Below are positions 1 through 9,308 of a DNA stretch of 64,000 bases, one piece after another. The translations under genes were made by a program, and so were the position numbers. Positions within the stretch are counted from its first letter, which is position 1. Each line of letters begins with the position of its first letter. The DNA is taken from positions 858,501-922,500 of the forward strand of contig NZ_JACHBR010000002.1 of NCBI RefSeq assembly GCF_014200435.1. The letters run 5' to 3'. The notes under the pieces are model-generated. The model did no database searches, was not told the DNA's origin, and saw only the letters and a list, made by a program, of their open reading frames with translations. This stretch comes from Sphaerisporangium krabiense. Lineage in GTDB: Bacteria > Actinomycetota > Actinomycetes > Streptosporangiales > Streptosporangiaceae.

Positions 1-57
1 ATCCGTCAGGACCCGTCCGTCCGGAAGGGCGTCGACCAGGGCAGGGAGAGCGTTCAC
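1..57 (-). CDS. 5' end of probable FAD-linked oxidase (GlcD/D-lactate dehydrogenase type), partial
   Basis: A GTG at 57 on the minus strand opens a frame that runs off the left edge after 19 codons (VNALPALVDALPDGRVLTD). The pattern of a short amphipathic helix followed by LPDGRVLTD is typical of the extreme N-terminus of GlcD-like FAD-binding oxidases, where it precedes the FAD_binding_4 domain. The enzyme itself lies outside the window, so the call rests on N-terminal resemblance only. The ribosome binding site is weak (GCAGGC). It is transcribed away from the M6 protease gene. Confidence 0.42.
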   Translation of the reverse strand, partial: MNALPALVDALPDGRVLTD

Positions 58-383
58 GCCTGCGACTGTACGTGCTGTCCCGGCGTGCCGCCGACCCGGG
101 CACGGGGGGATTCGCCCGGACGTATGCGCCGGTCAGGCGAGGTCATCGGTGTTCCGCAAGTACCGAAAATTCGGGCTTTTCCGGGATCATGATGACGATT
201 TCGCAACATCCTTGGTTGGCTTTACTCTACCTTTACTTTTTCCTCTAACGTCCGCTTTGCCGATTCTTGGGGGTTCCGACGGAGCGCTCCAAGTCTCCAC
301 GTTGGCGCGTCCATCCCGGCGCGTCTAGGACGTCGCCCGGCGAACCCGGGTGAAGCCCGGTAAGGGCGGAGGAGGAAACCCTG
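58..383. other. Intergenic region upstream of the M6 protease gene
   Basis: This is a divergent gap of about 325 bases. It becomes markedly AT-richer between about 165 and 250, which would suit promoters. I see no convincing -35/-10 pair and no open frame with a protein-like composition. A GGAGGA ribosome binding site near 370 belongs to the next gene. Confidence 0.4.
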
Positions 384-3152
384 TTGTCACGCAAAATCAG
401 GCGGCTCATCGCTGTGCTGCCGGTCGTGGGGCTGGCGGTGGCCGGGCTCTCGGTAACGGCGGCAGCGGCACCGGGGGACACCACGGTCGCGCGGTACCAG
501 CCGAAGCCGAGCGATTACTACATCAATTACGCCTCGCCTCGGGTGCAGAGCGACGTCGCGGCGAAGTCCACCGAGAAGGTGCAGACCAACGCCAGGCTGC
601 GCGGCGCCCCGAACGCCCAGGAGTTCGACCGTAAGTTCGCCGAGGGCAACCCGGTCGCGGCGCGCGTGCTCGCCAAGCGCGAGCAGGAGGCCGTCCGCAC
701 GGGCAAGAACCCTTACGAGTGGCTGTACAAGAAGGCGAAGACCACGACGAAGGCCAAGCTGCTCACGCTGCTGGTCGAGTTCAACGAGAACGCCAACGAC
801 GACTTCTCCGGGTTCAGCCACCCGAAGACGATCAACGACGCGAACGACTGTGTCACCGAGCCCCCGGGCACCAAGATCAGCGGGCCGCTGCACAACCAGA
901 TCCCCGACCCCGCCAAGGCCGCGGGGGGTGGCAAGGACAACAACGCGATGTGGGTGAAGGACTTCAACAACGCCCACTACAACGACATGCTCTACTCCAG
1001 CAAGGGCATCACCAAGCGCGTCCGCACGGACCTGCGCGACCCTCGTGACGGCAAGCCGGGCATCGACATCGCCGGCTACACCATGAAGAACATGTACGAG
1101 GAGATGTCCAAGGGCGCCTACACCGTCAGCGGTGAGGCCCTCGGCTGGATCAAGGTCCCGCACTCCGAGGCGTGGTACGGCGCCGGCGCCTGCGGCGCGG
1201 CCGTCCAGGACACCTCCGGCCACCCCGACAACCCGCGGGGCGCCGCGCAGCTCGGCATCGACGCGGTGAACGAGCTGGTCAAGTCGAACCCCGGCTTCAA
1301 CTGGGCCGACTACGACCAGGAGGACACCTCCGACGCCGACGGCGACGGCAACTTCAAGGAGCCGGACGGCGTCATCGACCACCTGGTGCTGGTCCACGCC
1401 GGTGAGGACAAGTCCGGCGGCGGCGGCGCGCAGGGCACCTTCGCGATCTGGGCCCACTCCAGCGCGATCCCCGGCGGCTACACCATCCCGGGCACCAACG
1501 TCAAGATCTCCAACTACATCGTGCAGCCGGAGAACTCGGGCGTCGGCGTGTTCGCCCACGAGTACGGCCACGACCTCGGCCTGCCGGACCTCTACGACGC
1601 GACCGGCGCCGGCGACAGCGACGTGGAGTTCTGGGACCTCATGTCCTCCGGCTCCCACGCCGGCCCGATCTTCCAGTCCATGCCGACCCACATGGGTCTG
1701 TGGGACAAGTGGGTGCTCGGCTGGGCCAACCCGAAGGTGCTCAAGCCGGGTGACGGCAGCAAGCTCGTCACCGTGGGCCAGACCTCGCGCACGCCCAAGC
1801 TGACCGAGGACGGCGTCCGCATCAGCCTGCCCGACAAGGACGTCACGCTCACCACGCCGCACAGCGGCGCCAAGGTGTGGTGGTCGGGCAACGACCAGGA
1901 CTGGGCCGACGTCAAGCTCACCCGTGACATCGCCGTGCCCGCCGGGAACGACAGCAAGTTCTGGTTCTGGAACGACTACACGATCGAGGCCGACTGGGAC
2001 TACGGCTTCGTCGAGGTCTCGGCCGACGGCGGGACCACCTGGTCGGAGCAGAAGGTCTACGGCGCGGGCGGCGAGCTCGTCTCCACCGACGACGGCTACG
2101 CCGACCCGAACAAGCGCATGAAGGACTACGGCAACAAGAAGTACGGCCTGACCGGCGACTCCGGCGGCTGGCAGCACTACTACGTCGACCTGGCGCCGTT
2201 CGCCGGCAAGAGCGTCAAGCTCCGCCTGCGGTACGCCACCGACGCCGCCGCCGAGGAGCGCGGCTGGTTCGCCGACGACTTCTCGGTCGTCAGCGGCGGC
2301 TCCACGGTGTGGAGCGACGACGTCGAGTCCGGCGCCAACGGCTGGACCGCCGTCAAGGGCACCTTCACCGACACCTCCGGCGTGGGCTGGACGCAGCACA
2401 GCGGCTCGCTGAAGAGCGCCCAGTACTACCTGGCCGAGTGGCGCAACCTGGACGGCTTCGACCAGGGCCTCAAGTACACCTACGACACCACCTGGAACCG
2501 CCAGGGCGCCTGGAAGGTCGAGAAGGTCCCCTACAACGCTCCGGGCCTGCTGGTCTGGCTGCGTGACGAGGCGATCCCGCTCAACAACCCGGCCTCCAAC
2601 ATCTGGACGCTCCCGTCGCCCGGTTCCAAGGGCAAGCTGCTCCTGGTGGACTCCCACTTCGACCCGCTGCGCCGCTCCGGCGAGGCGGCCACGGTGGACA
2701 CCAGCGTGCTGAAGAACATCCCGTCCCGCCCGCAGGCCTCCAACGCGGCCTTCGGCTTCATCAAGACGTACTCCTTCAAGGAGTGCATCGAGGGCGCGGC
2801 GTTCACCGAGTACTGCACCCAGTTCAAGCCGCAGAACCCGGTGACGGCCTTCACCGACGCCAAGGGCTGGTACCCCGGCCTGGAGAACCGTGAGGACGGG
2901 CTGTACTACCGCTTCCGCGACGGCTCCGTGGTCGTCCCCTCCAAGGGCAACCAGCAGTACTCCCTCCGCGTGGTCAACCCCGACGGCACGCCGGCGACCG
3001 ACCTGTACGGAGAGAGCGTCAACGGCTTCACCCTCGGCTCCGGCAACCCCGGCGACGAGGGCAAGGCGGTCGGCGCCAAGATCCAGCTCATCGCGCCTCT
3101 GCCGGGCAACCTCGGCGTGATCGCGCAGTTCACCGCACCGCCCGCCAAGTGA
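384..3152 (+). CDS. Secreted immune inhibitor A-type metalloprotease (peptidase family M6)
   Basis: This is a 922-residue exported zinc endopeptidase. A Sec signal peptide (basic MSRKIRR, hydrophobic core, AAAAP cleavage region near residue 30) is followed by a propeptide. The catalytic domain has HEYGH at residues 392-396, the HExxH zinc motif, continuing into GLPD as in M6 peptidases. The C-terminal half carries beta-sandwich domains typical of InhA proteins, and a Ca-binding-like DxDGDG stretch lies near 318-322. It starts with TTG at 384, 7 bases after GGAGGA. The gene stands alone and ends at a strong hairpin. The family degrades host or environmental proteins; here it is probably saprophytic. 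Confidence 0.95.
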   Translation: MSRKIRRLIAVLPVVGLAVAGLSVTAAAAPGDTTVARYQPKPSDYYINYASPRVQSDVAAKSTEKVQTNARLRGAPNAQEFDRKFAEGNPVAARVLAKREQEAVRTGKNPYEWLYKKAKTTTKAKLLTLLVEFNENANDDFSGFSHPKTINDANDCVTEPPGTKISGPLHNQIPDPAKAAGGGKDNNAMWVKDFNNAHYNDMLYSSKGITKRVRTDLRDPRDGKPGIDIAGYTMKNMYEEMSKGAYTVSGEALGWIKVPHSEAWYGAGACGAAVQDTSGHPDNPRGAAQLGIDAVNELVKSNPGFNWADYDQEDTSDADGDGNFKEPDGVIDHLVLVHAGEDKSGGGGAQGTFAIWAHSSAIPGGYTIPGTNVKISNYIVQPENSGVGVFAHEYGHDLGLPDLYDATGAGDSDVEFWDLMSSGSHAGPIFQSMPTHMGLWDKWVLGWANPKVLKPGDGSKLVTVGQTSRTPKLTEDGVRISLPDKDVTLTTPHSGAKVWWSGNDQDWADVKLTRDIAVPAGNDSKFWFWNDYTIEADWDYGFVEVSADGGTTWSEQKVYGAGGELVSTDDGYADPNKRMKDYGNKKYGLTGDSGGWQHYYVDLAPFAGKSVKLRLRYATDAAAEERGWFADDFSVVSGGSTVWSDDVESGANGWTAVKGTFTDTSGVGWTQHSGSLKSAQYYLAEWRNLDGFDQGLKYTYDTTWNRQGAWKVEKVPYNAPGLLVWLRDEAIPLNNPASNIWTLPSPGSKGKLLLVDSHFDPLRRSGEAATVDTSVLKNIPSRPQASNAAFGFIKTYSFKECIEGAAFTEYCTQFKPQNPVTAFTDAKGWYPGLENREDGLYYRFRDGSVVVPSKGNQQYSLRVVNPDGTPATDLYGESVNGFTLGSGNPGDEGKAVGAKIQLIAPLPGNLGVIAQFTAPPAK

Positions 3153-3159
3153 TCGTGAG

Positions 3160-3188
3160 CCCGGCCGGCCCGTGACGGGGCGGCCGGG
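3160..3188 (+). terminator. Hairpin terminator after the M6 protease
   Basis: CCCGGCCG at 3160-3167 pairs with CGGCCGGG at 3181-3188. A further CCCG/CGGG pairing lies inside after one G-G mismatch, closing on a TGA loop. It begins 8 bases after the stop codon. There is no T-run, as is usual in high-GC actinomycetes. Confidence 0.7.
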
Positions 3189-3340
3189 ACACGCACCGCC
3201 GGAGCCCGCAGAGGCTCCGGCGGGGCACCGCGGGACTCCGGGACGGGTACGGCATGGCCGTGCCCGTCCCGTACGCTGTGCACGACCGTTGCGGCGAGCG
3301 CACGGCATGTCCCCCGCGACTTTCGAAGGACGGCAGATCG

Positions 3341-4279
3341 GTGAGCGAGCTGCGGAGCAAGGCGGAGCACACGGCGGCGATCCGCGAGCTGCGCCGCGCC
3401 GTCCTCGTCGTGAACACCCGGTCCCGCAAGGGCCGCCACAGCTACTTCGAGGCGCTGCGCCTGCTCGAGGCGGAGGGGTTCCGGCCGCTGCGGTCCTACG
3501 CCGTCATGGACCCGACCAGGCTCCCCCAGACCATCAAGGACGCCCTGGACCTCCAGCCGGACCTTCTGGTGGTCGGCGGCGGCGACGGGAGCCTCAGCGA
3601 GGCCGTCAAGCACGTCGCCCACCGCGACGTCGCCCTCGGCGTGCTCCCGCTCGGCACCACCAACAACTTCGCGCGCAGCCTCGGACTCCCGCTCGACCTG
3701 GCGCTGGCCGTCAAGGTGTTCAGCCGCGGCAAGGTCGCAGACATCGACCTCGGCATGGCGGGGGACCGCCCGTTCGCCAACCTGGCGAGCTTCGGGGTGT
3801 CGGTCGAGGTCGCGGGCCGGGTCAAGCCCTGGCTCAAGCGGGCCCTCGGCCGCGCGGCCTACCCCCTCACCGCGCTGGCCCTGCTCCCCGGGCACAAGCC
3901 GTTCCGCGCCTTCATCACCGTGGACGGCCGCCGCCACGAGCTGCTGACCCACCAGCTCAACATCGCCAACGGGCGCTACCACGGCGGCTGGCAGATCGCC
4001 AAGGACATCAGCATCGACAACCGCCGCCTCGTCGCCTACCAGCTCGGCTCGGGCAAGCGGCTGCGGCTGATCGCCGAGACCATGGTGCGGGCGACCAGCG
4101 GCCGGTGGCGCAGCCTCGCGGGCGGCCCGTTCGTGACCGGCGGCGAGATGCTGCTGGAGACCGAGCCGCCCATCGCCGCCGACGTCGACGGCGAGGTCCG
4201 GCTGCGCACCCCCATGACCATCCGCACCATCCCCAACGGCCTCCGCGTCATGGTCCCCCCACGCTTCGTCGACACCTGA
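3341..4279 (+). CDS. Diacylglycerol kinase family lipid kinase
   Basis: The 312-residue cytosolic protein has a DAGK catalytic domain. The nucleotide loop VVGGGDGS is at residues 77-84 and the LPLGTTNNFAR motif at 102-112, both diagnostic of the DgkB/YegS/sphingosine-kinase superfamily. It should phosphorylate a lipid hydroxyl using ATP. The frame is open from 3254, but the GTG at 3341 with GAAGGA ten bases upstream gives the usual family length. The next gene is 358 bases away, so this looks monocistronic. Substrate (diacylglycerol or another lipid) cannot be told from sequence. Confidence 0.9.
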   Translation: MSELRSKAEHTAAIRELRRAVLVVNTRSRKGRHSYFEALRLLEAEGFRPLRSYAVMDPTRLPQTIKDALDLQPDLLVVGGGDGSLSEAVKHVAHRDVALGVLPLGTTNNFARSLGLPLDLALAVKVFSRGKVADIDLGMAGDRPFANLASFGVSVEVAGRVKPWLKRALGRAAYPLTALALLPGHKPFRAFITVDGRRHELLTHQLNIANGRYHGGWQIAKDISIDNRRLVAYQLGSGKRLRLIAETMVRATSGRWRSLAGGPFVTGGEMLLETEPPIAADVDGEVRLRTPMTIRTIPNGLRVMVPPRFVDT

Positions 4280-4637
4280 TCCCCCATCGCGCCGACGCCT
4301 GATCTCACGCCCGCGTTCCTCGTGGAGAGCTGATCGGCGCATGGCTTCCCGTCCCGCGTCCGGACCTGGGCCGGAGGCTGCGCCGGTAAGCCGTCGGTGA
4401 TTTTTCATGATCTTGGGGGATGTGTAGGCGTTCGGGCCATCGCCCAGACTTATGCATTCATTTATGACCATCCGGTGAACGGCGCCCGCACACTCGGGCT
4501 GCGCGTCGCCGCACGGATGAGCGACGCGGGGCCGTCAAGGCCGGACGCCCCGCCAGAACGAGTTCCCCGGGGCGATCCCTTCCGGTCCGCGTGCCCGACC
4601 TCACGCCTGTTCCTCGAACACCCCCCGGAGGTTGTAC
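4280..4637. other. Intergenic region before the collagenase gene
   Basis: This gap of 358 bases separates two plus-strand genes. A local AT-rich patch around 4397-4475 is the likely promoter area for the collagenase gene, but no clear -35/-10 pair is visible. No protein-like open frame and no strong hairpin were found. Confidence 0.4.
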
Positions 4638-7205
4638 GTGAGAATCACGAGTTTCCGCCGTCGGGCGGGCGGTCGCCTGCCCGCGACGGCCGCCGCCTGC
4701 CTGAGCCTGGGGCTCGCGCTCCAGGTGCTGGCGGGCACCCCGGCCGGCGCCGCGGAACCCCCGCCGTCCCCCGCCGCCCGCACCGCCACCCAGCCCCCGC
4801 CGGTCTCGCCGGGCTTCGTCAACGACGGCGCCGACCACGTCCGGCGCACCCCGAAGGCCGCCAAGGACCGCGCGCCGCTGCCCGCCGCCAGGGACGCGCT
4901 GCGCCAGGACTACGACCGCGCGCCGATCTCCGCCGAACACCCGCGGCCCTCGATGAGGGGCCCCGCCCTGGCCGGCGCGGCGGCGTGCGCGCCCGCCGAC
5001 TTCGCGGGCGGCACGGCGGCCGCTCTGGCGGACCGGGTCAGGGCCGCCACCACCGACTGCGTCACCTCGCTGTTCTCGCTGAGCGGCGCCGACGCCCGCG
5101 GCGCGTTCGCCGAGCCCCGGATGGCCGCCGTCGCCGCCGCGCTGCGCGGCGACGCCACCGCCTACACCGGGGACGACGGCGCCGGCGCCGTCCGGCTCCT
5201 GCGCTACCTGCAGGCCGGTTACGCGGCGCAGCGCGCCCACCCCTCCGACGTCGGCGCCTACGGTGCCACGCTGCGGACCGCGACCCGCGCCGCGCTCGAC
5301 GCCTTCTTCGCCAACCCGCGTTCCACGACGGTCGGCGACGCCGCCGGCGAGGTACTCTCCGAGGCGGTCACGCTGATCGACGCCGCCCGGGAGAACGCCC
5401 GCTACCTGCGTGTCCTCCAGCGCCTGCTCGACGGCTACGACGCCTCCTACGACGCGCACTGGTGGATGGTCAACGCCGTCAACAACGTCTACAACGTGCT
5501 GTTCGGCGGGCACTCCGCTCCGGGCTTCGCCGCCGCGGTCCAGGCCGACCCGGCCATCCTCGGCACCCTGCGGGGCTTCGCGGTCGAGCACCTCGGCCTG
5601 CTCGGCACCGACCGCGGCTTCCTGACCGCCAACGCCGGACGCGAGCTCGCCCGGTTCCTCCAGTACCCCGCGCTCCGGGACGCCGTCCGCCCGATGGCCA
5701 AGGACCTGCTCGGCCGCACCCGCCTCACCGGGCCGACCGCGGCCCTGTCGGTCGGCGTGGCGGAGATGGCGTCGTCCCTGGACAAGGCGTCGTGCGGCTA
5801 CTACGGGGTGTGCGACCTGCGACAACGGCTCGCGGTGGACGTCCTCACGGTCACCTACACCTGTAGCTCGTCGCTGCGGATCCGCGCGCAGCAGATGACC
5901 TCCGCCCAGCTCAGCGGCACCTGTGCCAGCCTGGCCAACCAGGACGCCTACTTCCACTCCATCGCCAAGGACGGCAACCGCCCGGTCGCCTACGACTACA
6001 ACACCACGCTGGAGGTCTGCGTCTTCGACTCCAGCACCGACTACCAGACCTACGCCGGGGCGATGTTCGGCATCGACACCAACAACGGCGGCATGTACCT
6101 GGAAGGCGACCCGTCGGCGTCCGGCAACCAGCCCCGCTTCATCGCCTACGAGGCCGAATGGGTGCGCCCCACCTTCGAGATCTGGAACCTCAACCACGAG
6201 TACACCCACTACCTCGACGGCCGGTTCAACATGTACGGCGACTTCACCGCCGGGGTGAGCACGCCGACCATCTGGTGGATCGAGGGCTTCGCCGAGTACA
6301 TCTCCTACCACTACCGCGGCGTCCGCTACGACGCCGCCATGACCGAGGCCGGCTACCGGACGTACGCGCTCAGCACGCTGTTCGGCACCACCTACTCGCA
6401 CGACACCACGCGCATCTACCGCTGGGGCTACCTGGCCGTCCGGTACATGATCGAGCAGCGTCCCGCCGACGTCGCCACCGTCCTCGGCTACTACCGGTCG
6501 GGAAGCTGGAGCACGGCCAGGTCGTTCCTGACCGGTAGCATCGGCACCCGCTACGACAGCGCGTGGTGGACCTGGCTGGCCGCGTGCGCGGCGGGCACCT
6601 GCCCGGGCGGCGGCGGCGACCAGGCGCCGACGGCCGGCTTCACCTACACCGCCAGCGGCCTGACGGCGAACTTCACCGACACCTCCACCGACGACGGCAC
6701 GATCGCCGCGCGCCAGTGGGACTTCGGCGACGCCACCTCCTCGACCGCGGCCAACCCGTCGCACACCTACGCCGCGGCCGGCGCCTACACGGTGAAGCTG
6801 ACCGTCACCGACAACAGCGGCAAGACCGGCACCGTCAGCAAGCAGGTGACGGTGAGCACCGGCGGGACGTCCCTGCCGGAGTGCGCCGCGGCCAGGACCG
6901 ACGAACTCGGCCGCAACTGCCAGCGGGGCAACCTGTCGGCCACCACCGGGAACTACAAGTACTTCTACCTGTACGTCCCCGCCGGGGTGTCCCGGCTGAC
7001 CATCACCTCCTCCGGCGGCACCGGCAACGCCGACCTGTACTACAGCTCCAGCTCCTGGGCCACCACGTCCGCCTACAGCCAGCGCTCGGCGAACGCCGGC
7101 AACGGCGAGAGCCTGGTCGTCGGCAACCCGGTGTCCGGCTACCACTACATCAGCCTGTACGCGACGCAGGGCTTCGGCGGCGCGGCCGTCCAGGTCCAGT
7201 ACTGA
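4638..7205 (+). CDS. Secreted microbial collagenase (peptidase family M9) with PKD and PPC domains
   Basis: This 855-residue exported zinc metalloprotease has an N-terminal signal peptide (RITSFRRRAGGR, then a hydrophobic stretch ending around TPAGAAE). An M9 N-terminal domain comes next, then the catalytic domain with HEYTH at residues 520-524 and the downstream glutamate helix (WIEGFAEYISYHY) of M9 enzymes. A PKD domain spans about 670-745 (WDFGDA, NPSHTY, VTDNSG). A bacterial pre-peptidase C-terminal domain ends the protein. I prefer GTG 4638, six bases after GGAGG, over the TTG at 4632. It should cleave collagen-like triple helices or related proteins outside the cell. Confidence 0.95.
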   Translation: MRITSFRRRAGGRLPATAAACLSLGLALQVLAGTPAGAAEPPPSPAARTATQPPPVSPGFVNDGADHVRRTPKAAKDRAPLPAARDALRQDYDRAPISAEHPRPSMRGPALAGAAACAPADFAGGTAAALADRVRAATTDCVTSLFSLSGADARGAFAEPRMAAVAAALRGDATAYTGDDGAGAVRLLRYLQAGYAAQRAHPSDVGAYGATLRTATRAALDAFFANPRSTTVGDAAGEVLSEAVTLIDAARENARYLRVLQRLLDGYDASYDAHWWMVNAVNNVYNVLFGGHSAPGFAAAVQADPAILGTLRGFAVEHLGLLGTDRGFLTANAGRELARFLQYPALRDAVRPMAKDLLGRTRLTGPTAALSVGVAEMASSLDKASCGYYGVCDLRQRLAVDVLTVTYTCSSSLRIRAQQMTSAQLSGTCASLANQDAYFHSIAKDGNRPVAYDYNTTLEVCVFDSSTDYQTYAGAMFGIDTNNGGMYLEGDPSASGNQPRFIAYEAEWVRPTFEIWNLNHEYTHYLDGRFNMYGDFTAGVSTPTIWWIEGFAEYISYHYRGVRYDAAMTEAGYRTYALSTLFGTTYSHDTTRIYRWGYLAVRYMIEQRPADVATVLGYYRSGSWSTARSFLTGSIGTRYDSAWWTWLAACAAGTCPGGGGDQAPTAGFTYTASGLTANFTDTSTDDGTIAARQWDFGDATSSTAANPSHTYAAAGAYTVKLTVTDNSGKTGTVSKQVTVSTGGTSLPECAAARTDELGRNCQRGNLSATTGNYKYFYLYVPAGVSRLTITSSGGTGNADLYYSSSSWATTSAYSQRSANAGNGESLVVGNPVSGYHYISLYATQGFGGAAVQVQY

Positions 7206-7255
7206 GAGGAGACCGTGGGGGAAGACCGACGCCCTGACCGGGGATGATCGGAGAA

Positions 7256-7286
7256 GCCGGGGCCGGACCATGAGTCCGGCCCCGGC
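7256..7286. terminator. Bidirectional terminator between the collagenase and peptide-ABC operon
   Basis: A perfect 13-bp stem (GCCGGGGCCGGAC, 7256-7268) pairs with 7274-7286 around the loop CATGA. It lies between the convergent stops at 7205 and 7309. Confidence 0.8.
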
Positions 7287-7308
7287 CTTGTGCCCGGTGC
7301 GGAGCCCG

Positions 7309-8277
7309 TCAGACCTCCGGGTAGTGACAGGCGACCTGCCGGCCCCGGACCGGTGTCAGCACCGGGGCCTCGGCACGGCACCGGTCCCGCGCCTTGTGGC
7401 ACCGGGGCGAGAAGGCGCATCCCGGGGGCGGCGCCGCCGGGCTGGGCGGGTCGCCGCGCAGCACGATGCGCTCCCTCGTGGCCTCGGTGTCGGGGTCCGG
7501 CACGGGGATCGCCGATAGCAGCGCCTTGGTGTAGGGATGCGCGGGATCGCGGTAGATCGGCCCGCGGTCGCCGATCTCCACGATCCGGCCGAGGTACATG
7601 ACCGCGATGCGCGCGCAGACGTGCCGCACCACCGCCAGGTCGTGGGCGATGAACAGGTAGGCGAGGCCGAGCTCCCGCTGGAGGTCCTTCAGGAGGTTGA
7701 CGATCTGGGCCTGGATGGACACGTCCAGCGCCGAGACGGGCTCGTCGCAGACGATGAGCCTGGGCTTGGAGGCGAGCGCGCGGGCGATGCCGATGCGCTG
7801 CGCCTGCCCGCCGGAGAACTCGTGCGGGTAGCGGTCCACGTGCTCGGGGGACAGGCCGACCAGCTCCAGCATGTCGATCACCCCCGCGCGGTCCAGCAGC
7901 CGCAGGGGGCCGGAGACGATCTGCCGGACGGTCTGGCGCGGGTTCAGCGACGCGAACGGGTCCTGGAAGATCATCTGAAGGTCGCGGCGCAGCGGCAGCA
8001 TCTCGCGCGGCCCGAGGTGGGTGACGTCCCGGCCGGCGAAGGTGACGGTCCCGCCGGTCGGCTCCAGCAGGCGCACGATCATGCGCCCGGTGGTGGACTT
8101 GCCGCACCCCGACTCGCCGACCATGCCGAGCGTCTCCCCGTGCCCGAGCCCGAAGCCGACGCCGTCCACGGCCCTGACGCGCGTCCCGCGCCGTCCAGGG
8201 AAGGTCATCCGCAGGTCGCGGACGGTGAGGAGAGCGTCGTCCGCGGCCTGCTCCCCGCGTTCGGTGGTGGTTCTCAC
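7309..8277 (-). CDS. Peptide ABC importer, ATP-binding protein (DppF/OppF type)
   Basis: The 322-residue ABC ATPase has a Walker A GESGCGKST, signature FSGGQAQRIGIARAL, and Walker B LIVCDEPVSALD. The C-terminal oligopeptide-transporter extension (PPGCAFSPRCHKARDRC) is the Cys-containing tail of the OppD/DppF family. It starts with GTG at 8277, overlapping the TGA of the preceding ATPase gene (GTGA), so the two are translationally coupled. The frame is open far upstream, but that part lies inside the neighbour. It is the last gene of a five-gene importer operon and presumably forms a heterodimer with the other ATPase. Confidence 0.94.
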   Translation of the reverse strand: MRTTTERGEQAADDALLTVRDLRMTFPGRRGTRVRAVDGVGFGLGHGETLGMVGESGCGKSTTGRMIVRLLEPTGGTVTFAGRDVTHLGPREMLPLRRDLQMIFQDPFASLNPRQTVRQIVSGPLRLLDRAGVIDMLELVGLSPEHVDRYPHEFSGGQAQRIGIARALASKPRLIVCDEPVSALDVSIQAQIVNLLKDLQRELGLAYLFIAHDLAVVRHVCARIAVMYLGRIVEIGDRGPIYRDPAHPYTKALLSAIPVPDPDTEATRERIVLRGDPPSPAAPPPGCAFSPRCHKARDRCRAEAPVLTPVRGRQVACHYPEV

Positions 8278-9308
8278 TGGGCTCCTTCGGGGAAGTGGCA
8301 GGCGACCTTGTGCCCGGCGCCGCTCAGGCCGGGACGTTCGGTCGCGCAGACGGCCGGGCGCCGGGCGTCGGCGAACCGCGAGCAGCGCGGGTGGAACCGG
8401 CAGCCGGGCGGAGGGGTCATCGGGGACGGCGGCGCGCCCGCGATGGCCGGGAGCCGCTCGCCGCCGTCCGCGTCCACCCAGGCGGTGCCGGGGACCGAGG
8501 CGAGCAGCCCCTGGGTGTAGGGGTGGCGCGGCGTCTTGAAGAGGGCCCGCGCCCCGGCGTACTCGGCGGTGCGCCCCCCGTACATCACCAGGACGTCGTC
8601 GGCGACCTGCGCCACCACCCCGAGGTCGTGGGTGATCATGATGACGGCGAGCCCGCGCTCCTCCTGGATGCGGGCGATGAGCTCCAGGATCTGCGCCTGG
8701 ACGGTCACGTCCAGCGCGGTGGTCGGCTCGTCGGCGATGAGCAGGTTCGGCTCGCACGCCAGCGCCATCGCGATCATGACGCGCTGGCGCATGCCTCCGG
8801 AGAACCGGTGGGGGTACTCGCGGGCGCGGCGGCGCGGCTCGGGAATGCCCACCTCGGCGAGCATCTCCACCGCGCGCTCCCGCGCCGCCCTGCGCGAGGC
8901 GCGGCGGTGCAGCCGGTAGGACTCGGCGATCTGCTCGCCCACGGTGTAGCAGGGATGCAGGGACGACAGCGGATCCTGGAAGATCATCGACATCCTGCTG
9001 CCCCGCAGCGTCCGCAGCCGCTCGGCCGGCGCGCCGACCAGCTCCTCGCCGTCGAAGACGATGGAGCCGGTGACGGACGCCGTGCGGTGCAGTCCGAGCA
9101 CGGCCAGCGAGGACACCGACTTGCCCGATCCGGACTCGCCGACGATGCCCAGCGTGCGCCCCTGACGCACGCCGAACGACACTCCGTCGACGACCCGGAC
9201 CGCGCCGAAGGAGACGCACAGGCCGGTCACCTCCAGCAGCGGGGCCGCGGCCTCCCTGGCGTGCGCGTGCGGCCGGGACGCGCCGGCCGGCGGGACATGG
9301 GCGTTCAC
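8274..9308 (-). CDS. Peptide ABC importer, ATP-binding protein (DppD/OppD type)
   Basis: The 344-residue ABC ATPase has Walker A GESGSGKS, signature FSGGMRQRVMIAMAL and Walker B LLIADEPTTALD. It ends with the oligopeptide-importer extension PPGCRFHPRCSRFADAR. Start is GTG at 9308, overlapping the TGA of the upstream permease (GTGA). It partners the following ATPase gene to energise the two permeases. Residues 1-25 are a polar, low-complexity leader, which is not unusual in this family. Confidence 0.94.
   Translation of the reverse strand: MNAHVPPAGASRPHAHAREAAAPLLEVTGLCVSFGAVRVVDGVSFGVRQGRTLGIVGESGSGKSVSSLAVLGLHRTASVTGSIVFDGEELVGAPAERLRTLRGSRMSMIFQDPLSSLHPCYTVGEQIAESYRLHRRASRRAARERAVEMLAEVGIPEPRRRAREYPHRFSGGMRQRVMIAMALACEPNLLIADEPTTALDVTVQAQILELIARIQEERGLAVIMITHDLGVVAQVADDVLVMYGGRTAEYAGARALFKTPRHPYTQGLLASVPGTAWVDADGGERLPAIAGAPPSPMTPPPGCRFHPRCSRFADARRPAVCATERPGLSGAGHKVACHFPEGAQ

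Noticed and set aside
1-190. Open frame on the plus strand from the left edge to about 190
   Set aside because: Its translation (Arg/Pro/Cys mix without motifs) is not protein-like, while the minus strand gives a sensible oxidase N-terminus.
387-7271. Very long open frames antisense to the M6 protease and collagenase genes
   Set aside because: They are GC-bias shadows: the translations are low-complexity Arg/Gly/Val, lack domain motifs, and the sense frames encode unmistakable proteases with signal peptides and HExxH sites.
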